From: Nitratidesulfovibrio liaohensis
Lineage (GTDB): Bacteria; Desulfobacterota; Desulfovibrionia; Desulfovibrionales; Desulfovibrionaceae
Direction of reading: 5' to 3'
Length of the DNA stretch: 46,669 nucleotides
NCBI RefSeq assembly: GCF_011682075.1
Contig: NZ_VSMK01000220.1
Coordinates: 1 to 46,669, forward strand
Positions 31,342 through 38,719 of this stretch are shown here, piece after piece. Position numbers and translations under genes: made by a program. The notes beneath the pieces are model-generated. The model was not told where the DNA came from. It made no database searches and saw only the letters and a program-made list of their open reading frames with translations. Each line of letters starts with the position of its first letter. Within the stretch, counting starts at the first letter, position 1.

Positions 31342-31503
31342 ATGCTACTACCATCTGAGATAAATTATTTCGATCTTGAGGTCATCAGCGCCTATAGCGG
31401 AAAGGGCTGGCCTTGTGGTGACTGGTTTCGTGAGGACTTGCTGGAAAGCCACGAGATTATGCTCAAGGCGATAGAAAAGGCAAGAAATAGCACGAATTGC
31501 TAA
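31342..31503 (+). CDS. 53-aa early protein of unknown function
   Basis: MLLPSEINYFDLEVISAYSG... ending EKARNSTNC. GGAGG nine bases upstream. Its last six codons are again the palindrome of the next promoter. Confidence 0.65.
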   Translation: MLLPSEINYFDLEVISAYSGKGWPCGDWFREDLLESHEIMLKAIEKARNSTNC

Positions 31504-31549
31504 AACGAAATCGCAAGGATGCGGTATTATCTTTCCATCGAAACGAAAC
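31486..31549 (+). promoter_or_regulatory. Cassette promoter (consensus)
   Basis: AATAGCACGAATTGCTAA (31486-31503), 31 bp, TATTAT (31525-31530), leader TCCATCGAAACGAAACA. Confidence 0.8.
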
Positions 31550-31566
31550 AACGAAAGGTAAAGAAA

Positions 31567-31740
31567 ATGATTATTTTAACTCTGATGGTTATCGCAGTAG
31601 TTTTCCCGATGGTTGCCATGATGGTTGTTGAAGTGATTGATGCTCGCGACACTAAAAAAACTTACGAAGCAATTAACGCTAACCGCGGCCCTTCAAAGTT
31701 TGCTGGTGCTAAATTTTCTAGCAACTGTAAGGCTCACTAA
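31567..31740 (+). CDS. Small membrane protein
   Basis: 57 aa from the ATG at 31567 (MIILTLMVIAVVFPMVAMMV), SD AAAGG; upstream in-frame codons lie in the promoter leader. One N-terminal membrane helix (about 2-22), then a charged tail. Stop overlaps the next ATG (TAATG). Confidence 0.65.
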   Translation: MIILTLMVIAVVFPMVAMMVVEVIDARDTKKTYEAINANRGPSKFAGAKFSSNCKAH

Positions 31741-31901
31741 TGTTCGACAACTTTTGTGACGCAATGGAAGAGGCAGTGTACCGCGCGTCACTTGATGGCA
31801 AGATTTACGGACTGGTACAAAAGACAGATAAGATAGTCGTGCGCATCGTGCGCAAATCAGTACCGAACAAATTCATGTGGAAAACGAAAGAGAGGGCTTA
31901 A
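31740..31901 (+). CDS. 53-aa basic early protein
   Basis: MFDNFCDAMEEAVYRASLDG..., acidic start and strongly basic end (VVRIVRKSVPNKFMWKTKERA). Coupled to both neighbours. Possibly nucleic-acid-associated from charge only. Confidence 0.6.
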   Translation: MFDNFCDAMEEAVYRASLDGKIYGLVQKTDKIVVRIVRKSVPNKFMWKTKERA

Positions 31902-31902
31902 A

Positions 31903-32256
31903 ATGACTACTACGATTACAAAAAACTGGGTATCAAGCGATAACAATTTGTTCAAGGCCCGCGTTAAAGATGGTGTAGAGCAGATTAAGGTTAATGGAAA
32001 ATGGCAGAATCTTACAGAGCGCGGAAAATACATCAAGACCAAGACTCTATATTGTACAAAGGTTAACCATCACTCATCTATTCGCAAATACTTCACTGAA
32101 GGAAAGCGATATCAAGTTGATATCCATGCTGGACTTGGTCAGCGCGCTGGATATATCTATGACAAAGAAGGAACCGCCTGGCAGCTATATAGGGATGAGG
32201 ATGTTGGATTTGTTACTGTCTGTGGTGACTACAGGTTTGAAGCAAAATACTCATAA
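31903..32256 (+). CDS. Early protein of unknown function
   Basis: 117 aa (MTTTITKNWVSSDNNLFKAR), SD GAGAGGG. Beta-rich; SIRKYFTEGKRYQVDIHAG recalls the KGxxYxV core of the small proteins at 28022 and 30911. Its stop TAA/TAG lies in the next promoter box. Confidence 0.68.
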   Translation: MTTTITKNWVSSDNNLFKARVKDGVEQIKVNGKWQNLTERGKYIKTKTLYCTKVNHHSSIRKYFTEGKRYQVDIHAGLGQRAGYIYDKEGTAWQLYRDEDVGFVTVCGDYRFEAKYS

Positions 32257-32299
32257 TAGCACTAAAAGATAAAGACATACTGAGCGGGTGTTATATAAT
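32255..32299 (+). promoter_or_regulatory. Cassette promoter of the primase-helicase gene
   Basis: AATAGCACTAAAAGATAA, exactly 31 bp, TATAAT (32294-32299). Right half-site weak and leader not conserved (GCCCGCATATTAACG), but position and spacing fit. Confidence 0.62.
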
Positions 32300-32329
32300 G
32301 CCCGCATATTAACGAGATGGAGTATTAAG

Positions 32330-33913
32330 ATGTTTGATTTCAACGAAGATAAACTATCTGTTGAGCAGGTTATGGCAATTGCTGCGACCGACAACCTTCC
32401 ACCGCTTCGCGTGGCTATTAATGCTAATGGTTATCGACAGTCCCAATCATTCTGGAAGGCTCCGGTCGAGATTGATGCTGCAAATGATAAGTACCCTGTA
32501 ATCTCACTAGGTAATGATATTGATGTTGTGGGCAAGTTATCAGCTAACATTGCTCGTTCGGTTCAATTCCCTGAGTCTTCAGCTTATATGCACTTTCTGG
32601 GGTGCATTTCTGCCGCCATGCTTGGTCGATTTACTGTTGAGTATCACGGAAATCAGCAGCCAACCGCGCTCTACGTCGTAACAAGCCAGCCACCATCAAC
32701 TGGTAAATCAGCAATTAACTCGCTTTCAATTGCCCCAATGATTGCTGAGACTGAGCGGATTAATGAAGTGCGAAAGCGCGAGCGCAAAAAGATTATGGCC
32801 AAACTATCTGCATTATCCAAAGAGATGAAGCAGGAAAAATCTCCGTCAGAGATGGCTTCACTTTTTGAGGAAAAAGAAGATTTAGAAGAGAAGCTGGAAA
32901 AGCTGTGCGATATCGTTTTCCCCGTATCCGACACCACGCCGGAAGGTCTTGCGCGAATAAACAACCGACAGGGCAACTTCGCAGTAATCTCTGATGAGGC
33001 AACGAGCGTAAACTCACTACTTGGCATGACCTATGGTGATGGCTCAAAGAAAACGAACAGCGAGCTTGTGCTGAAAGCATGGGATGCTGGTAACGTTTCT
33101 ATTGCGCGTGCGAACGCTGAAAATAACATGAGCTTTGTCGCTATGGGCTGCATCTCTGTTATCGCACAGGATGAGACCATCAACGCGATCATGAATGCTG
33201 GTGCGCGTGGTATCGGTGTGTCAGAACGTTTCTTGCTTGTGCGTGAGAAGTCATTCCTTGGAGACCGCGTGTTTGTTGACGAGAATGGTGACTCAACATA
33301 TGAGGCTATTGACGGTGGGCTGAAGGCTGATTACTTCCGTCTCGTTCATGAGATTATGAGTGAAGTCGAAGTGAAACTAACTGTAAGTGCCTCTTCAATG
33401 CGTTACCTGAACCGCGCGCGTCAGGAAATGGAACCGCACCTTGGTGATGGTGGTAAGTACTCTCACACAATGTTACGTGGCGCTCTAGGTAAGTTTGATA
33501 AGCAAGCAATTCGTATCGCCTCTGTGCTGCACGTTATTCGTAACTGGTTCGCACCAGCAGGGTCGAGCCCCCAGAAGTCCAGGGAGATTGAGCTTGAGAC
33601 AATGCAGGAGGCGGTTATGATTTTTAACGAACTAAGCAAGACTTATTTGTCATCCGCTAGTGCCGCTGGTCACGCTGGTGATAATGCTGAGATGAATAAG
33701 CTGGTTGATATTCTGATTAAGCAAGGAAAAAATGGTAAGGGTGTCGTTGGTGTTCGCTCATTGTATGAAGCTGCGCGAAAGGTTAAACCTTTTGAAGCTC
33801 AAGCTGGAATCATGACTCGTATTAAGGACCATTTGATTCCGATGCTGGACGAAAAAAACTATACGTGCCTGATTGGTGATAAAATTTACATCAATCCAAG
33901 ACTGCTGGGGTAA
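32330..33913 (+). CDS. DUF3987-type primase-helicase
   Basis: 527 aa from the ATG at 32330 (MFDFNEDKLSVEQVMAIAAT), GGAG seven bases upstream; an upstream in-frame ATG lies within the promoter -10. Walker A QPPSTGKSAI (121-130), coiled-coil insert (KKIMAKLSALSKEMKQEKSP, about 153-190), Walker B FAVISDEATS (217-226), then GARGIGVSERFLL with candidate arginine finger. A winged-helix-like C-terminus (NGKGVVGVRSLYEAARK). DUF3987 proteins are replicative helicases in T1-like and other phages and would work with the zinc-finger primase at 41812. A decayed copy lies at 28318-28851. Confidence 0.85.
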   Translation: MFDFNEDKLSVEQVMAIAATDNLPPLRVAINANGYRQSQSFWKAPVEIDAANDKYPVISLGNDIDVVGKLSANIARSVQFPESSAYMHFLGCISAAMLGRFTVEYHGNQQPTALYVVTSQPPSTGKSAINSLSIAPMIAETERINEVRKRERKKIMAKLSALSKEMKQEKSPSEMASLFEEKEDLEEKLEKLCDIVFPVSDTTPEGLARINNRQGNFAVISDEATSVNSLLGMTYGDGSKKTNSELVLKAWDAGNVSIARANAENNMSFVAMGCISVIAQDETINAIMNAGARGIGVSERFLLVREKSFLGDRVFVDENGDSTYEAIDGGLKADYFRLVHEIMSEVEVKLTVSASSMRYLNRARQEMEPHLGDGGKYSHTMLRGALGKFDKQAIRIASVLHVIRNWFAPAGSSPQKSREIELETMQEAVMIFNELSKTYLSSASAAGHAGDNAEMNKLVDILIKQGKNGKGVVGVRSLYEAARKVKPFEAQAGIMTRIKDHLIPMLDEKNYTCLIGDKIYINPRLLG

Positions 33914-33916
33914 CCT

Positions 33917-34252
33917 ATGTTTCTTCTCGACGTGTACAGGTTCTGCGAAGGATGCAAAAACTTCAACCGCCAACACCTCGCAAGATTCATCTACAAGCAC
34001 AAGGATTGTGCAAGGATTGCTAAAGCTGCGGGGGTTGATGAAAGATATTTTGCATCGAGTTGCTCGAAGGAGTTTATGGCGAGAATGCTTACGGCTGGGT
34101 ATCTTGATGGAGTTAATGGTGTGTACTGGTCTAAAGGCTCGAGCAAAAGGCCATTCCAGTTTGAATTTATGAGCTTTAAAGGTAAGTCTAGTGCCTATGT
34201 GAATGAGATGATGAAAATAGCAAACATGAGTGACGAAGAATTATTTGCATAA
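33917..34252 (+). CDS. Protein of unknown function after the helicase
   Basis: 111 aa (MFLLDVYRFCEGCKNFNRQH). CEGC near the start and Cys at KDCARI/SSCSK may form a zinc site; ARIAKAAGVDERYFASSCSKEFMARMLTAG looks like a HTH-type helical pair. Ends at a bidirectional terminator. Function unknown. Confidence 0.65.
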   Translation: MFLLDVYRFCEGCKNFNRQHLARFIYKHKDCARIAKAAGVDERYFASSCSKEFMARMLTAGYLDGVNGVYWSKGSSKRPFQFEFMSFKGKSSAYVNEMMKIANMSDEELFA

Positions 34253-34253
34253 A

Positions 34254-34276
34254 AATAGCCCCATTACGGGGCTTTT
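34254..34276. terminator. Bidirectional terminator
   Basis: AGCCCC-ATTAC-GGGGCT flanked by an A-run and a T-run; it separates the rightward early unit from the leftward lysis genes. Confidence 0.85.
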
Positions 34277-34656
34277 TTGTTTGCTCTATAAAGTACATAG
34301 CAGCCATTAAAAACAATTAACAGAGGGAACCCAATTAATGCCAGTAATTCATAAATTCCAGATGAATCATTGTTGGTGATTTCAATCTTCTCAGCAGTGA
34401 TTGTTGAGGCCTTAATCGAGTTGTCAGAAGTCTTTTTCCCGCTAGAGCTATCCAGCGACCCAACCTTGGAATCTTTAACCGTGGATTCACTGGAGCTACT
34501 GGAGTCAACCTTGCTCGTTAAACCAACTCCAACCTTATTGTTCTCCGCACCTGCCTGAGCACTAATCTCTGGTTTACTACCAATTAACCCGGTCAGCGCA
34601 GATGTTGCCGAACAACCAGAAAGCAGAATCACCGCAGCAATTAATACAACCTTCAT
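34264..34656 (-). CDS. Unimolecular spanin (u-spanin)
   Basis: 130 aa. Lipobox LLSGC (Cys15) at the N-terminus and a membrane helix near the C-terminus (IYELLALIGFPLLIVFNGC, about 101-120) followed by RANKKAP. The serine-rich periplasmic part links outer and inner membranes. This is the T1 gp11 design, which fuses the membranes in the last lysis step. It overlaps the endolysin gene by 4 bases. Confidence 0.85.
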   Translation of the reverse strand: MKVVLIAAVILLSGCSATSALTGLIGSKPEISAQAGAENNKVGVGLTSKVDSSSSSESTVKDSKVGSLDSSSGKKTSDNSIKASTITAEKIEITNNDSSGIYELLALIGFPLLIVFNGCYVLYRANKKAP

Positions 34657-35138
34657 TTACCAACCCCACTTAAGCATAATTTTATTTCCTCGTTGCGCCT
34701 GTTCACGAGCCCCTTGACGACAACCTTCTTACCATTCTTGGTTATCTTGTTCCACATCCCGAGAGCCTTGCAACCCTCCTCAATCTTACCTTGGTTAATA
34801 AACCTTACTGCCGTGGACTTCCTCATTGCAGAGCCGCCAACGTTATAACTAAAACTGATTAATGCCGCTCTTGTTTCTGGAGAGATAGGGTATGTCACCG
34901 CATCCTGAACATACTTCCCATGAATCTGAATGTGCTTCTCAAGCAGATTCCGGCACTCCCTGTTACTGTACCTCTTACCCCATACAACATCAGGGCCAGT
35001 AATGCCAGCACAGACCGTAGGGATTCCTGCAATGTCCATGTAAGGCTTGTACTCAACGCCCTCTACAAGCTCAATAATCGGCGCTGCGATGTATATTGCC
35101 GCTGCCGTCGCTGCACTAATTACCAGCTTCTGCTTCAT
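34653..35138 (-). CDS. SAR endolysin, T4-type lysozyme (GH24)
   Basis: 161 aa. A weakly hydrophobic N-terminal signal-anchor-release segment (VISAATAAAIYIAAPII, about 6-22) precedes the catalytic triad E26-x8-D35-x5-T41 (EGVEYKPYMDIAGIPT). Overall resembles R of phage 21. It is exported, tethered, then released when the membrane depolarises, and cuts peptidoglycan. One-base overlap with holin gene. Confidence 0.9.
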   Translation of the reverse strand: MKQKLVISAATAAAIYIAAPIIELVEGVEYKPYMDIAGIPTVCAGITGPDVVWGKRYSNRECRNLLEKHIQIHGKYVQDAVTYPISPETRAALISFSYNVGGSAMRKSTAVRFINQGKIEEGCKALGMWNKITKNGKKVVVKGLVNRRNEEIKLCLSGVGK

Positions 35139-35353
35139 TACTTACTCCTAATATTGATAGCTTTTTTTAAATCTCCTGACTCCAGCGCCTTCCTGATTGC
35201 CTGGCTATCCTTAAACTTCCAGTAAGCTCCCCACAACCCGAAAACAACAAGAGCTATAAGGCTGATTATTGCGATTGTCATTTGACCAGTTGCGGCGCCA
35301 GTTACAGCCGCCCCACCTGTTGATGCCGTAGCGGCGTTAATTACTTCCCTCAC
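35138..35353 (-). CDS. Holin (pinholin-like)
   Basis: 71 aa from GTG at 35353 (MREVINAATASTGGAAVTG), with AAGGTG upstream. A small-residue-rich first helix and one clear membrane helix (MTIAIISLIALVVFGLWGAYW, about 25-45), then a basic tail. Paired with a SAR endolysin, which needs only membrane depolarisation. The open frame to 35431 overlaps the promoter and is unlikely to be used. Confidence 0.75.
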   Translation of the reverse strand: MREVINAATASTGGAAVTGAATGQMTIAIISLIALVVFGLWGAYWKFKDSQAIRKALESGDLKKAINIRSK

Positions 35354-35396
35354 GTGATCACCTTTAAATCCTAATTTGTCAATAGATAGTGTAAAT

Positions 35397-35425
35397 ATAA
35401 TACAGTAGGCAAGTGTGGATTGTAA
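35397..35425 (-). promoter_or_regulatory. Sigma-70 promoter of the lysis operon
   Basis: Minus strand TTACAA (35425-35420), 17 bp, TGTATTAT (-10 at 35402-35397). No palindrome nearby, so it is of a different class from the early cassettes. Confidence 0.6.
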
Positions 35426-35430
35426 GCACA

Positions 35431-35458
35431 AAAAAGGGGAGCCAAAAGGCCCCCCGCT
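35431..35458 (-). terminator. Terminator of the 40.7-35.5 kb leftward unit
   Basis: GGGGGGCC-TTTT-GGCTCCCC then six U on the minus strand, directly upstream of the lysis promoter. Confidence 0.85.
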
Positions 35459-35481
35459 TGCAAATCTATGTTTTTGATGTG

Positions 35482-35658
35482 TTAATCTGCGATAATAAAT
35501 TCAACTAACGAACCATCAATCGGCGCTAAAATCCACGTCATATCGTCGCCGTAAATCTTGTAATATCCGTCACCTTGGTACTCTGCATTGTACGGCTGGT
35601 TGACTGTAAATGGCAGGGTCTTGGAATTGTTTTTGGTGCAATAAATCATTTTAGTCAT
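35482..35658 (-). CDS. 58-aa protein of unknown function
   Basis: MTKMIYCTKNNSKTLPFTVN..., beta-rich, acidic end. Sits alone between a cassette promoter and a terminator. The PFTVNQPYNAEYQGDGYYKIYGDD pattern recalls the small K/V-G-x-x-Y proteins of the early units. Confidence 0.65.
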   Translation of the reverse strand: MTKMIYCTKNNSKTLPFTVNQPYNAEYQGDGYYKIYGDDMTWILAPIDGSLVEFIIAD

Positions 35659-35685
35659 TTTGTGTTTACTCGTTTAGTTTATCTA

Positions 35686-35744
35686 GTTTCGATGCGGTGA
35701 TTATGCCGCATTTCTACGGCATTGGTTATGCAAAAAGTGCTATT
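35686..35744 (-). promoter_or_regulatory. Cassette promoter
   Basis: Minus strand AATAGCACTTTTTGCATAA (35744-35726), 31 bp with a GCCGTAGAAATGCGGC dyad, CATAAT (35705-35700), leader GCATCGAAACTAG. Confidence 0.77.
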
Positions 35745-36873
35745 AGCTAAACATTTCTGGGCGACAAGTGAATCGACCAATCTCGCCGAATTTAGGGCTG
35801 TAGATTATTACAGACGCCTGGCGATAAGAGCGATAACCACCGTTTGCGCTGTAAGCATCTTTCGCACCAAGCTGACCATGAGACTCATCAATACCCAAGT
35901 TACCTTCTGTAATCGTTTGATGGTGATAATGGCCCGAATGGGTATAAACATATTCTGATTCACCAAACGCCTTGCGGTGGTCACGTGCCAAAGTTGATAA
36001 GCGAGTATCTGGCTTGCGAAGCTCATGACCATGACAGTATCCAAGAAGCGTCTTGCCAAACTGAGTTACGTGCAACGCAGCAGGTGAAGCATCAACATTT
36101 ACCCTTGGCTCATCCATATAGAATGCCGCCATTGCTGCACGCAACCAAATCATACCCGAAAGGTCGTGGTTACCTGGAATAATCTGAACTTCAACTTCTT
36201 TATGCTTATCAAGCATCCGGCTAATTGCTCGCCGAGTCGCTCGAACCGCTACGTAAACAAGCTTATGGTATCGGCTATCCTGGTCCAGCACATGATGACT
36301 AGTAGGCGTAACAGCTTCCAATCCATCTGAGTGGAGGAAGTCGCCACCAATCAGCAATACTGCTTTCTTAGAACAAGGAGCCTTAGCAACAGCGTAATCA
36401 AAATAATCATTAAGGACACGCTCTGCGATTTCAGTACTGTAATTCTCCCCGCATTCTGCATGGTGCGCCATTGCTCCAATGTGCATATCAAAAACAGGAT
36501 AAAGACTTAAAGTGTCTTCCCACAAACCAACTCTTAATGCTCTAGGCTTCTCGCGCGGCAATTCATCAGTAAGCGCTTCAATAGCCTGAAACATCATCTC
36601 TTCTTGCTTCTCTTTGTCGATGTCAGACTTAACCCACTGCTGCTTAATCTCACCATCAGCACCAATAAGACTTGATACACCCTTAACTGCATAACCTTGA
36701 GGAATAAGGTTGCTTACATCTCTACCGTGCCCCTCTCCAGCCTTAGCTAGCTTACTACGACGCAATTCAACATTGCGAATATTCATACCGTACTTCTCTG
36801 CTATTGCTTTGTTAGTCATGCCGCTCGCTAGTTCTTCACGAAGCTGTTCGTTGGTTATTTTTGCAGTTGCCAT
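35743..36873 (-). CDS. Metallophosphoesterase with N-terminal HTH
   Basis: 376 aa. Residues 1-45 look like a helix-turn-helix (LREELASGMTNKAIAEKYGMNIRNVELRR). Catalytic motifs of calcineurin-like phosphoesterases follow: FDMHIGA (128-134), GGDFLHSD (176-183), PGNHDLSG (233-240), CHGHE (280-284) and SGHYHH (313-318). T1-like phages carry such a gene near their replication genes; a role in DNA end or nucleotide processing is likely but unproven. Confidence 0.85.
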   Translation of the reverse strand: MATAKITNEQLREELASGMTNKAIAEKYGMNIRNVELRRSKLAKAGEGHGRDVSNLIPQGYAVKGVSSLIGADGEIKQQWVKSDIDKEKQEEMMFQAIEALTDELPREKPRALRVGLWEDTLSLYPVFDMHIGAMAHHAECGENYSTEIAERVLNDYFDYAVAKAPCSKKAVLLIGGDFLHSDGLEAVTPTSHHVLDQDSRYHKLVYVAVRATRRAISRMLDKHKEVEVQIIPGNHDLSGMIWLRAAMAAFYMDEPRVNVDASPAALHVTQFGKTLLGYCHGHELRKPDTRLSTLARDHRKAFGESEYVYTHSGHYHHQTITEGNLGIDESHGQLGAKDAYSANGGYRSYRQASVIIYSPKFGEIGRFTCRPEMFS

Positions 36874-36884
36874 TTTTAAGTTCC

Positions 36885-36959
36885 TTAATTCATTACGATA
36901 AAGTATAAGATAATAAAGCTAAACAGTGGTGTTAATGCTACTAGTGTTAGTGCTCTCAT
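36885..36959 (-). CDS. 24-aa membrane peptide
   Basis: MRALTLVALTPLFSFIILYF..., almost all hydrophobic. Start overlaps the stop of the upstream gene (ATGA); it ends 11 bases before the phosphoesterase ATG. Coding status rests on coupling and composition. Confidence 0.42.
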   Translation of the reverse strand: MRALTLVALTPLFSFIILYFIVMN

Positions 36960-37207
36960 TCAACCTCTTTTAACCAATAATCAATCATCTCAGCACTAAT
37001 TGCTAATTTCTGATCTAAGTCAGTCATGCAAAGGTTTCCACAAGCTGGAGAATAGTAAATCTGCACCCACTTTCCGTCTTTAGTTTTTGCGTTCACATCC
37101 ACATAATCAGGAGGAAACCAGTCAGCAATAGGTATCGCTCTGAACTTTGCTCCACTTTGCCCATGTACTAAATCGTAATGCTCTGGCTGAAAATCTAAAC
37201 CTAACAT
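36956..37207 (-). CDS. Protein of unknown function
   Basis: 83 aa (MLGLDFQPEHYDLVHGQSGA). Acidic, with WFPPDYVDVNAKTKDGKWVQIYYSPACGNLC. Tightly packed with its neighbours (3-base gap upstream). No family recognised. Confidence 0.65.
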   Translation of the reverse strand: MLGLDFQPEHYDLVHGQSGAKFRAIPIADWFPPDYVDVNAKTKDGKWVQIYYSPACGNLCMTDLDQKLAISAEMIDYWLKEVE

Positions 37208-37209
37208 AT

Positions 37210-37452
37210 TTAAACCTTCGTTATCTTAAATTTGCATCCCTGAGATTTCAGGAAATCGTTAACATCAATACTCACACCAGGCTTAACTCTCACATATTTC
37301 CTTGGACGATCTTGTATATATGAAAATTTACCGCCGTACACAACGCTGATTTCTTGAATATCGAAGTATTTAGATATTTTCTTGATGTCATCTTGCAAAC
37401 CCGCCTCTCCACAGTGCGCCCATACAGCGGCGCGTCCGGTTTCAACTATCAT
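37210..37452 (-). CDS. Protein of unknown function
   Basis: 80 aa from the ATG at 37452 (MIVETGRAAVWAHCGEAGLQ), which overlaps the stop of the 41-aa gene (ATGA); a longer frame to 37497 would run inside that gene. Beta-rich; DRPRKYVRVKPGVSIDV. Confidence 0.65.
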   Translation of the reverse strand: MIVETGRAAVWAHCGEAGLQDDIKKISKYFDIQEISVVYGGKFSYIQDRPRKYVRVKPGVSIDVNDFLKSQGCKFKITKV

Positions 37453-37574
37453 AGGCCGTAAGCCATTTTTAAGTATTCTCGAGCGCACATCCAGCAATAC
37501 TCTGATCGAGTCTTAACAGCGTCACTTGCGTAAACCTGTGCAATCTCGAACATCTCTTTGTCTACTATTTTCAT
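37449..37574 (-). CDS. 41-aa protein of unknown function
   Basis: MKIVDKEMFEIAQVYASDAV... ending MCAREYLKMAYGL. Helical. TGATG overlap upstream and ATGA overlap downstream put it firmly in the operon. Confidence 0.6.
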   Translation of the reverse strand: MKIVDKEMFEIAQVYASDAVKTRSEYCWMCAREYLKMAYGL

Positions 37575-37795
37575 CACTCAAAATCCTCCAGGCAATCCTT
37601 TTTCATTTCTTCGATATCAGCAATTATACGGTCACGCCATGTATCAATATCGGTATTTAAATAATCTTCTTCAAAGCTCATATCAAGACAAAGTGCTAAG
37701 TCCCATGGGTTTTTGTTATAACCAGATTTCTTTAGCTCATGAACTGCCATTAACTTAAACACTTCCCATTGATTTTCAAAAGTAAAGATAGCCAT
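37574..37795 (-). CDS. Protein of unknown function
   Basis: 73 aa (MAIFTFENQWEVFKLMAVHE), acidic C-terminus (DIEEMKKDCLEDFE). Its first base is the last base of the preceding stop. Confidence 0.65.
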   Translation of the reverse strand: MAIFTFENQWEVFKLMAVHELKKSGYNKNPWDLALCLDMSFEEDYLNTDIDTWRDRIIADIEEMKKDCLEDFE

Positions 37796-37989
37796 TATTC
37801 TGATACCTCATCAAATTTTTCGCCGAATGCGTTTTTAACAGTTTCTAAATCATCTTTGTAGGTTGGGCTAACTTCGAATGAGTAACCACAATTATCATCA
37901 AGCACATAACCGCCTTCAGTGATAACCAACTCGTACACATAACCAGTTTTGCGTGATTCGTACATTTTGCCAGTATAGATAGTAGCCAT
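37795..37989 (-). CDS. Protein of unknown function
   Basis: 64 aa (MATIYTGKMYESRKTGYVYE), beta-rich then acidic. First gene behind cassette promoter 38011-38072. Confidence 0.66.
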   Translation of the reverse strand: MATIYTGKMYESRKTGYVYELVITEGGYVLDDNCGYSFEVSPTYKDDLETVKNAFGEKFDEVSE

Positions 37990-38010
37990 TTTCTTTCTCT
38001 CTTTGCTTGT

Positions 38011-38072
38011 TTCGTTTCGATGAGTTGATAATACACCAACTCACCAATTCGTCTTTAGCAATTCGTGCTATT
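38011..38072 (-). promoter_or_regulatory. Cassette promoter (consensus)
   Basis: Minus strand AATAGCACGAATTGCTAA (38072-38055), 31 bp, TATTAT (38033-38028), leader CTCATCGAAACGAAAC. TAG is the stop of the VRR-NUC gene. Confidence 0.8.
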
Positions 38073-38487
38073 TTGAAATCATTTCTTTGAATGCTGCAAG
38101 AAAACCTTCGCGCCCATAGGCTACAGCGGAGAAACCACCTGATTCTCTTACGCTTTTAAGGAAAGACTTTTGTTCGTCGCTGACTGTGCTAGCCTGGGTT
38201 TTGCCAGCCCTCTTTAGCTCTATGGCTCCGAAAGGGTACTTTCCGCGAAGTGATTCAGGTATCAGGAATAAGCAGTCTGATACGCCCTTAAGGAGCCCTT
38301 TAGCTGCATCCTTCCTTGCTGACCCAATTGATTTCATCCCTTCATTAACTGTGTGCCAGTAAACAATCTGAGGGTAATGATACTTAACCCAATCAGAGCA
38401 AAAGATCTGTTCGTCGTCCTCCTTTGGGCATGACTTTACAGCACCAGGGTAAAACTCAATGTAATCTTCTTTATCTGTGATTTTCAA
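38068..38487 (-). CDS. VRR-NUC domain nuclease
   Basis: 139 aa. KGVSDCLFLIP (active-site Asp), GAIELKRAGKTQ (Glu-x-Lys) and SDEQKSFLKSVRESGGFSAVAYG are the standard VRR-NUC blocks. These PD-(D/E)XK-type nucleases act on branched or structured DNA in phage replication and recombination. Overlaps the 78-aa gene by 4 bases, close to the SF2 helicase gene. Confidence 0.87.
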   Translation of the reverse strand: MKITDKEDYIEFYPGAVKSCPKEDDEQIFCSDWVKYHYPQIVYWHTVNEGMKSIGSARKDAAKGLLKGVSDCLFLIPESLRGKYPFGAIELKRAGKTQASTVSDEQKSFLKSVRESGGFSAVAYGREGFLAAFKEMISK

Positions 38488-38717
38488 AATAATGGTTCCG
38501 CATCTTGATTTCTAGAAAAGTAAGCTGAGATTATTTCATGCTCACTAAGGTAAATGCCATTGTACACCATACCTGCACAACAGGAATCCTCGCTCGTTAC
38601 CCCATGATATAGTATATGTTCAAAAACATTATCAGAGACGGACATTAGAGTCTCATAGTTTCTTTTCTTTATGTCTTCTTCAATCATTTCCTTTATAGCT
38701 AAAGCTAATGCACTCAT
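38484..38717 (-). CDS. Protein of unknown function between helicase and nuclease
   Basis: 77 aa from the ATG at 38717 (MSALALAIKEMIEEDIKKRN), SD GGAGG; an ATG two codons earlier is closer than usual to the SD. Helical with SEDSCCAGMVYNGIYLSEHE. Expected to work with the adjacent helicase and nuclease, but no domain is recognised. Confidence 0.65.
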   Translation of the reverse strand: MSALALAIKEMIEEDIKKRNYETLMSVSDNVFEHILYHGVTSEDSCCAGMVYNGIYLSEHEIISAYFSRNQDAEPLF

Positions 38718-38719
38718 AA

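Noticed and set aside
35354-35431. Longer holin start at 35431
   Set aside because: The extension covers a sigma-70 promoter; GTG at 35353 has an SD and gives the usual length.
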